DNA of 64,000 nucleotides from the NCBI GenBank assembly GCA_002030045.1, contig LQBI01000002.1:186001-250000 (forward strand), written 5' to 3'. This DNA is from Candidatus Aegiribacteria sp. MLS_C (GTDB lineage: Bacteria; Fermentibacterota; Fermentibacteria; Fermentibacterales; JCC-6). Position 1 is the first letter of the stretch; each line of letters opens with the position of its first letter. The notes under the pieces were generated by a model. It did not search any database. It was not told the origin of the DNA and was given only the letters and a program-made list of their open reading frames with translations. Of this stretch, positions 59,187 through 64,000 are shown in pieces. Both the position numbers and the translations under genes were made by a program.

Positions 59187-59283
59187 TAAACTCACCATTT
59201 CGGTCTTCGACCGAAGGTTCTCATCCTTAAGCAAACCATATACAAAAACGACCCTCAAGGGGCCGTTTCAGTTTATGGCTGGC
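59187..59283. repeat. 97-bp direct repeat, left copy (tRNA-Gln downstream flank)
   Basis: Ninety-three of 97 bases match 61783-61879. It includes a degenerate copy of the tRNA terminator hairpin and the last bases of the tRNA, then diverges. With the right copy it frames a ~2.5-kb segment carrying two genes. Confidence 0.85.
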
Positions 59284-59341
59284 CACCTGTCTGAGAGTTG
59301 GAACACTTTTGCCCTGTGGATCTCAAGACTAGGTTACGGAA

Positions 59342-60487
59342 TCAGGCGAGGCTACTTACTTCAGATAAAAGATCATCCATAGACAAAGCGGAAATATTCC
59401 TATCGATAGCAAACGACCTTGGACCAGGATGGACGATATAGAGATGACGGAGTCCAAGGTCCTCGATCGCTACTCTCATAGATTTTGATGTTGTTACATT
59501 CTTGGTGAATTTGATTTCGAAGCCTACCGGATTGTGCTGAGGAGAGATCAGGAGATCCAGTTCCGCGCCACCATGAGTAGCCCAGAAATAAACCCGCCTT
59601 CTATTTGTAATGGATAGAATCTGTTCGATTACAAATCCTTCCCAGGATGCGCCTGCCTTGATATGAGACAGAAGCTGCCTTCTGGTTTCCAAATTCAATA
59701 GATAATGGAGCATGCCTGAATCGCGAACGTAAACCTTGGGTGATTTCACCTGTCTTTTCTTGATGTTGATGTGCCACGGCTGCAATTGACGCACAACGAA
59801 AGCGCCGGAGAGGATATCAAGATAGTTCCTGGCTGTTTTCTCGTCTTTACCCAATGACCTTGCGAATTCTGCAGCATTCCAGACCTGACCGTGGTAATGT
59901 GCGACCATTGTCCAGAAACGTCTAAGACTCTCCGGATTCAGCCTGAACCCGAACTGCATTATATCACGCTGCAGAAAAGTCCTGGCAAAAGCCTCCCGCC
60001 AGCGATAGCTTGCCTCCGTGCTTTTAGCCAGGAATGAACGCGGAAACCCTCCTCGCAGCCAGAGAGTTTCCCAGTCTTCCTGAATTTCAGTCAGGTCAAA
60101 GCCGCTCATATCTACAAAAGCGGTCCTGCCGGCAAGCGTTTCCGAAACGTTGCGAATTATTCTGGGAGATGCGCTTCCCAGAATAAGGTATTTTGCTTTG
60201 TGTGATTCATCATCAACCAGTACTCTGAGGATCTCGAAGATCTCGGGCATCATCTGAATCTCATCGAGTATTACCAGTCCGTTCAATTCCTTGAGAGCAA
60301 GCTGCGGATTGGCTAGTCCCGCTCGATCGGCTGGGTTCTCCAGGTCGTAGTAGTTGACCGGAGTCGGAGAACCAATAGTCCTGGCAATTGTAGTCTTGCC
60401 ACACTGACGAGGCCCCAGGAGAGTGGTAATAGGATTCTCACCGATGCTTCTTTCGATACGTGATATCAGTTTATTTCTTTTTATCAT
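59342..60487 (-). CDS. AAA ATPase with DUF4143 domain
   Basis: A 381-residue protein of the AAA_14/DUF4143 family. Walker A is TLLGPRQCGKTTIAR; Walker B is GLVILDEIQMMPE; sensor region ILGSASPRI. The DUF4143 helical part spans about 200-340 (RTFLQRDIMQFGF, NYLDILSGAFVVRQLQPWHI, VYVRDSGMLHYLL). A C-terminal segment resembles a restriction-like fold (GGAELDLLISP, VGFEIKFTK). The family is widespread and often on mobile DNA, sometimes linked to toxin-antitoxin or defence loci; no partner is seen here. It lies inside the direct-repeat-flanked segment. The role is unknown. Confidence 0.9.
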   Translation of the reverse strand: MIKRNKLISRIERSIGENPITTLLGPRQCGKTTIARTIGSPTPVNYYDLENPADRAGLANPQLALKELNGLVILDEIQMMPEIFEILRVLVDDESHKAKYLILGSASPRIIRNVSETLAGRTAFVDMSGFDLTEIQEDWETLWLRGGFPRSFLAKSTEASYRWREAFARTFLQRDIMQFGFRLNPESLRRFWTMVAHYHGQVWNAAEFARSLGKDEKTARNYLDILSGAFVVRQLQPWHINIKKRQVKSPKVYVRDSGMLHYLLNLETRRQLLSHIKAGASWEGFVIEQILSITNRRRVYFWATHGGAELDLLISPQHNPVGFEIKFTKNVTTSKSMRVAIEDLGLRHLYIVHPGPRSFAIDRNISALSMDDLLSEVSSLA

Positions 60488-60586
60488 AAAGCGAATATAT
60501 CCTTGAAAATCCGGATGTCAATTCCTGTATTTCATGGATAAATATTCGATTCTCACTTCTTATGCCGAGTAGTATTTCGAACCATT

Positions 60587-61639
60587 TTACAGTTTTAGCA
60601 ACCTTACGCCAGATGATATATCACCAGAAGACAATTTAGCAGTATAGATACCATCAGGAAGCTCAACTCCTGAATCTGATCTCCCATTCCAGGAATAGAC
60701 CACTTCTCCATTATTGAAGAATGGCTCAAGTTCGATGATCAATCTTCCAGACAGGTCGAAGATTCGGAGATTTGATGAATTGATTATTAAGCTTGGAACA
60801 GAGATTTTCACTGAAGTGGAAAACGGATTAGGGGAAACTCTAGGTATAAGATCAGAGACAGAGCCCGATGACTCTTCGATACCTAAACCATAGTATACAA
60901 GGAAAATCGAATCAGAATCAGCATCACTCAACCAGAAGAATTCATCTGTCGTACTAATCCAGTAATCTGCAATTCCGATAACATTGTTGATATCAGCGTA
61001 ATGCCAATCGAAAGCTGAAGTGAAGCCGCTTAGATCGTAAGCTCGGACATGGTCGTAAATATCACCGCAAGCTATCCAAAGAGAACCGTAGCCAATCGAT
61101 ATTGCAGCATCATAGAAAGGAAATGGAACCTCCGATAAGTCTGCAATCATTTCCATCTGATCAAACACAAGTGGAGGGTATACAGCATATGCTGCATCTA
61201 CAACATCATCAGTAAGCAACAAGGCTTCTTGAAGATACGGATCAACATTGTTGTTAAAACCAAGTCCCCTGATCGAGATAATTCCTGAATCTGAGAAATC
61301 GAATGAAGTGAGATAGATACCATCGTCAGACATGGCATGAATTATTGCTGTTCCTTCGTCTGCATAGTACAAAACACTATCGCCCCAGGCCAGGCCAGTT
61401 GGTGTAGTAGTCCCTACAACCGGATATTGGCTCAGAATATTACCGCTATGATCCAGTTCGTATATCTGCAGCGTACTATCATCGATCGCCCATACACTAC
61501 TACCATTGCTGCTTCCAAGTCCTACTACATCATCGCCTGGTGCTGAAAAAGAATATACAATATCCTGCCCAAAGATTACCCCTTTTACTGATAGCAATAA
61601 GAGGAATAAAAGTACGTATCCACATCTCATATCTACCAC
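60587..61639 (-). CDS. secreted protein with sorting module, AT-rich
   Basis: A 350-residue exported protein. Signal peptide (YVLLFLLLLSVKGVIFG). The body looks like a small propeller (LGSSNGSSVWAIDDSTLQIY, GLAWGDSVLYYADEGTAIIH, SIGYGSLWIACGDIYDHV). The C-terminus is the FlgD-like module: RVSPNPFSTSVKISV, IFDLSGRLIIEL and GIYTAKLSSG. Base composition is far more AT-rich than the core genome, yet it carries the same sorting module, so the donor is a relative or the gene has ameliorated little. It lies inside the repeat-flanked segment. Confidence 0.75.
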   Translation of the reverse strand: MVDMRCGYVLLFLLLLSVKGVIFGQDIVYSFSAPGDDVVGLGSSNGSSVWAIDDSTLQIYELDHSGNILSQYPVVGTTTPTGLAWGDSVLYYADEGTAIIHAMSDDGIYLTSFDFSDSGIISIRGLGFNNNVDPYLQEALLLTDDVVDAAYAVYPPLVFDQMEMIADLSEVPFPFYDAAISIGYGSLWIACGDIYDHVRAYDLSGFTSAFDWHYADINNVIGIADYWISTTDEFFWLSDADSDSIFLVYYGLGIEESSGSVSDLIPRVSPNPFSTSVKISVPSLIINSSNLRIFDLSGRLIIELEPFFNNGEVVYSWNGRSDSGVELPDGIYTAKLSSGDISSGVRLLKL

Positions 61640-61782
61640 ATCCTAGCAGTCTATAATTCTAATCTAATTCTACTAGAGTGTTTAGGACTCAGCAAGTTAG
61701 AATGATCGAAAACCATTGAAGGGTGCATTTTCTTGTATGGCCAGGGCAGGGATTCACTTCGACTCGTTTCACTCGCTCAGTC

Positions 61783-61879
61783 TAAACTCACCATTTCGGT
61801 CTTCGATCGAAGGTTCTCATCCGTAAGCAAACCATAAACAAAAACGACCCTCAAGGGGTCGTTTCAGTTTATGGCTGGC
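61783..61879. repeat. 97-bp direct repeat, right copy (tRNA-Gln downstream flank)
   Basis: Partner of 59187-59283 with four mismatches. Its right end enters the 3' end of the intact tRNA-Gln gene. Just left of it lies ACTTCGACTCGTTTCACTCG, a variant of the dispersed near-palindromic motif found by the left copy. Confidence 0.85.
61836..61862 (-). terminator. rho-independent terminator of tRNA-Gln
   Basis: On the minus strand, a 7-bp stem ACGACCC / GGGTCGT with a 5-nt loop is followed by TTTTGTTT, about 10 bp after the tRNA 3' end. Confidence 0.85.
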
Positions 61880-61945
61880 GGGCAGGGATTCGAACCCCAA
61901 TAAACGGATCCAGAGTCCGTTGTCCTACCGTTGGACGACCCGCCA
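61872..61945 (-). tRNA. tRNA-Gln (anticodon CTG)
   Basis: A full cloverleaf on the minus strand. The 7-bp acceptor TGGCGGG/CCCGCCA is perfect; D arm GTCC-AACGGTA-GGAC; anticodon stem ACGGA/TCCGT with loop CTCTGGA, so anticodon CTG reads CAG; T loop TTCGAAT. Discriminator G and CCA are encoded. It has a consensus promoter and its own terminator. It is the likely integration target for the neighbouring island. Confidence 0.97.
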
Positions 61946-61956
61946 GCAGAGGCGAA

Positions 61957-61986
61957 ATTATAGGCGCTTGAGAAGGTTGCTGTCAA
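61957..61986 (-). promoter_or_regulatory. consensus sigma70 promoter of tRNA-Gln
   Basis: TTGACA, an 18-bp spacer and TATAAT, both hexamers perfect, with the -10 box 11 bp before the tRNA 5' end. Confidence 0.88.
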
Positions 61987-61996
61987 GCACGGTCCA

Positions 61997-63511
61997 TTAT
62001 TGGCCGACCAGGATAATGCTCTTGGAGAGGATACTCCCTCCATCGCCTGTCAGTATGCGGTAGATGCCCGCAGGCAGTCCTTCCAGGCTCATAATTGCCC
62101 TGTCTTCTTCGTATTCTGCACTTACAGGTACGGACCTACCGGCCAGGTCGTACACACCTATTTCTCCGACAGCCGGGTCCGTGACGACGAACAGGATTCC
62201 TGTTGTCGGGTTGGGATAGGCGACAAGGTCTCCGGCCTGGACAGATCCGGTCTCGATGCCCTGAGGGGAATGGTTCGGGAAGATGTCTTCCCAGCTTATC
62301 ATCTCCGGCTCCTGAAGGTATGACGGGGTCGCGGCTGTCGAGAAGGATATTCCCATCTCAAGGGTCTCCGGCATGAAGAGCATGGTCTGCAGGGTCCCTC
62401 CCTGTCCCGGCGTGGCCGGCCAGCCGACGGCGCCCATGAAGTTCCAGAAGCGCTGGAGATCGACGTCCGGGTTGGCGGTGAGTGAATCCATGAGGTAGGA
62501 GTACCGGAAGCAGCTGACCGGGGGGATGAGAACCCTGTGGTGATTGGTCACTATCATCCTGTCGGGCGAGATGGCCGGTTCGTCGTCGGAATGGCGGAAG
62601 GCGAAACCGTTCTTGTTGCTCACCTCCACGACCACCGCGTTCGAGTCCTGCCCCGCAAGGGCGCGGTCCCCGACTACGTGGATATCGTAGGAGTTGCCCC
62701 TGTTCCAGCATGTGAGGGCCTCCTTCATGTCCTCGATGTCGCACTGGCCGCTGCCGTCGAAATCGGTATTGGAGAATCCCAGGGCGAGGGCCATGCAGAT
62801 GGGCACGAAGGGGGATGCGTACTGCGTGGTACCCTGGTTGTTGCCCATGTTCAGGCAGGCGCTGACCCCTGATGCGTTCATTCCAGATAGGCTTCCAGCG
62901 AAACCGGGGAACCCTATGGATACCCATTCCTGTCCATCATCGGGGTCGAAAGTCAGGAGGATGCTGTTGTCCAGCACGGTCCCTTTTGTGTCCACGTAGT
63001 AGTCCAGGTTGCGGGAGATCGCGGGAGCGCCACCGAGGCAGGTGTCTTCAGCCGTAGCATCGTTCCATGCGCTGACGCTGGAACACAGCAGCAGGTCACC
63101 TTTCTTGAGAGCGGCGATGTCGGGGATCGAGGAACATACGCAGATGTCTATGTAGTCAAGATCCCTGCCGAGCTGGACAGAGTAGAGACTGATGGTGTCG
63201 GCGATACCCGATATCATGCCCTGGGTGTAGTCGAGGAATTCCTGGGGAACCTGGAAGTAGGCCTGGAAGAAGACCCTGGCGCTCTCGAAGTTGCCTACCC
63301 CTCCGGCCATCTCGAGGAAGTAGTCGTGGAAGACGTCGGAGATGTCGGGACCTAGCAGATAGCCATGTGCCCTGCCCATGTCCTCCCAGCTGCCCCAGAG
63401 GTTCAGGATCCTTACGTCGCCGATGTACTCGATGGTGCCGCAGACATCCGAATAAGCGGCTGCGGCCAGGACGATGCATATTCCCGTGAGTGTGCTGGAC
63501 AGCTTCATCAA
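61997..63511 (-). CDS. secreted C45-like (AAT family) hydrolase with sorting module
   Basis: A 504-residue exported protein (signal about 1-20, ending AAAAYS). The N-terminal part GSWEDMGRAHGYLLGPDI and the block LLCSSVSAWNDAT, followed by GGAPAISRNLDYY, match the acyl-CoA:6-aminopenicillanate acyltransferase/C45 group. There an autocatalytic cut exposes a Cys (here probably the one in LLCSS) as N-terminal nucleophile. GFPGFAGSLSGMNASGVSACL and IVTNHH also fit. FDGSGQCDIEDM is a possible calcium loop. The C-terminal ~85 residues are the sorting module (VAYPNPTTGILFV, VYDLAGRSVPV, GIYRILTG). Probably an amidase acting outside the cell. An ATG one codon downstream (63508) is equally possible. 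Confidence 0.78.
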   Translation of the reverse strand: MMKLSSTLTGICIVLAAAAYSDVCGTIEYIGDVRILNLWGSWEDMGRAHGYLLGPDISDVFHDYFLEMAGGVGNFESARVFFQAYFQVPQEFLDYTQGMISGIADTISLYSVQLGRDLDYIDICVCSSIPDIAALKKGDLLLCSSVSAWNDATAEDTCLGGAPAISRNLDYYVDTKGTVLDNSILLTFDPDDGQEWVSIGFPGFAGSLSGMNASGVSACLNMGNNQGTTQYASPFVPICMALALGFSNTDFDGSGQCDIEDMKEALTCWNRGNSYDIHVVGDRALAGQDSNAVVVEVSNKNGFAFRHSDDEPAISPDRMIVTNHHRVLIPPVSCFRYSYLMDSLTANPDVDLQRFWNFMGAVGWPATPGQGGTLQTMLFMPETLEMGISFSTAATPSYLQEPEMISWEDIFPNHSPQGIETGSVQAGDLVAYPNPTTGILFVVTDPAVGEIGVYDLAGRSVPVSAEYEEDRAIMSLEGLPAGIYRILTGDGGSILSKSIILVGQ

Positions 63512-63527
63512 TGAACCCCTTTGTTAT

Positions 63528-64000
63528 CTATGGAAGCGGCACTATGGCATACTGAGCCTCGGTGAGGTCGATAGTCACCGGTTCATCGGTGGTTATCAGG
63601 ATGGTCTGCTGCCAGGTCCCGATGGTCTCTCCTCCCTGTTCGAAGCTTACTCGAAGGAGGAACTCCCCGGCTCCAAGCTCGACCTCGTTCCTCAGGAAAG
63701 GATCCAGAGGTATTCCACTTATCGAAACAGTGTCCTCCCCGGAGGGTATCATGAGTTCCACCGACCATCCCTGGACCTGGTCCACCAGGGGCTGCAGTAT
63801 GAGGATTCCCGTGCCCCGGTATTCGTAGGTGATGTTCATCATGTCGGGATAGACCACGGCGGCCTTTACGTACTGCAGGGGCGGCATGCTACTGGTCAGC
63901 GGTTCCCAGCCTGTCCCGGTCCATACCTCCATCCAGTAGTACAGGTTGCGGTCGGCGCCGGGGAACCAGCCCTTTACCGGTCTTACCGGAATGCCCACGG
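63528..64000 (-). CDS. transglutaminase-like protein, C-terminal part
   Basis: The gene enters from the right window edge; 157 codons are visible. The first residues GIPVRPVKGWFPGADRNLYY then WMEVWTGTGWEPL match the end of a transglutaminase-like core: GIPaRxVxGxxxg, an acidic/aromatic strand, and GWxPlD. The catalytic Cys would lie upstream, outside the window. The expected His of the triad would be at or before NLYYWMEV, where Tyr replaces it, so activity is doubtful. The remainder is a beta domain. Its stop is 17 bp before the C45-like gene, so the two are likely one operon. Confidence 0.6.
   Translation of the reverse strand, partial: VGIPVRPVKGWFPGADRNLYYWMEVWTGTGWEPLTSSMPPLQYVKAAVVYPDMMNITYEYRGTGILILQPLVDQVQGWSVELMIPSGEDTVSISGIPLDPFLRNEVELGAGEFLLRVSFEQGGETIGTWQQTILITTDEPVTIDLTEAQYAIVPLP

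Noticed and set aside
55347-61945. A prophage
   Set aside because: No capsid, terminase, portal, tail or lysis gene is present; the region shows insertion-sequence remnants and tRNA-flank duplication only.
1-64000. CRISPR array
   Set aside because: No series of regularly spaced identical short repeats was found; the only tandem repeats are at 2.8 and 19.6 kb and have two or three units.

Overview
The window is bacterial, dense in genes and mostly GC-rich. Many genes overlap by 4 bp (ATGA/GTGA) in long co-directional runs. Seven secreted proteins end in a FlgD-like/Por-type C-terminal module (a PNPF-type motif, then a G-R-L-V strand and a final G-V/I-Y-x-V/I-R strand). Together with two gingipain-family (C25) peptidases this points to a Gram-negative member of the FCB superphylum. 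The mix is reminiscent of candidate phyla such as Fermentibacteria, but that placement is inference. A BamA-like patatin protein and a small barrel-like protein agree with an outer membrane.

Layout. 0-5.1 kb: queuosine precursor genes (queD tail, folE2, queF) with a secreted protein, a GH5 lipoprotein and a TPR protein. 5.1-12.4 kb: CorA transporter and a divergent addBA recombination nuclease pair. 12.4-17.0 kb: secreted proteins (one frameshifted), a six-repeat propeller, a lipoprotein and a C25 peptidase. 17.1-19.6 kb: a type Vd-like patatin/POTRA/barrel protein and a cupin. 19.6-30.1 kb: a long leftward run larC - thioredoxin-fold membrane protein - hydE - larB - epimerase - BHMT/MTHFR fusion - MetH reactivation protein - metH, with larE divergent. 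This joins nickel-pincer cofactor genes, a HydE radical-SAM enzyme and B12-dependent methionine synthesis. 30-35 kb: DUF1847 and PH-domain proteins, a decayed purine permease and a TPR-PAS-kinase-receiver hybrid. 35-43 kb: a copper ATPase whose first metal-binding CxxC is encoded UGA-x-x-Cys (candidate selenoprotein), and a giant C25 peptidase. 43-55 kb: serpin lipoprotein, exonuclease III, MATE and ABC exporters, sulfotransferase, TIM-barrel lipoprotein, a frameshifted GT-C transferase and a secreted propeller-like protein. 55.4-61.9 kb: an AT-richer mosaic with IS1380 and IS3 remnants, a beta-helix protein, a DUF4143 ATPase and a duplicated tRNA-Gln 3' flank. 61.9-64 kb: tRNA-Gln(CTG) with a consensus promoter, a C45-like secreted hydrolase and the tail of a transglutaminase-like protein.

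The main discovery candidates are the UGA-containing CopA at 37.5 kb, the lar/hydE/thioredoxin operon at 25.5-30 kb, and a 29-bp perfect inverted repeat with a 58-bp tandem copy that supplies the last codons and stop of two convergent genes at 19.6 kb. The window also holds several broken genes: two single-base frameshifts, an amber-interrupted signal peptide, a decayed permease and IS junctions. Some of these could be assembly errors.
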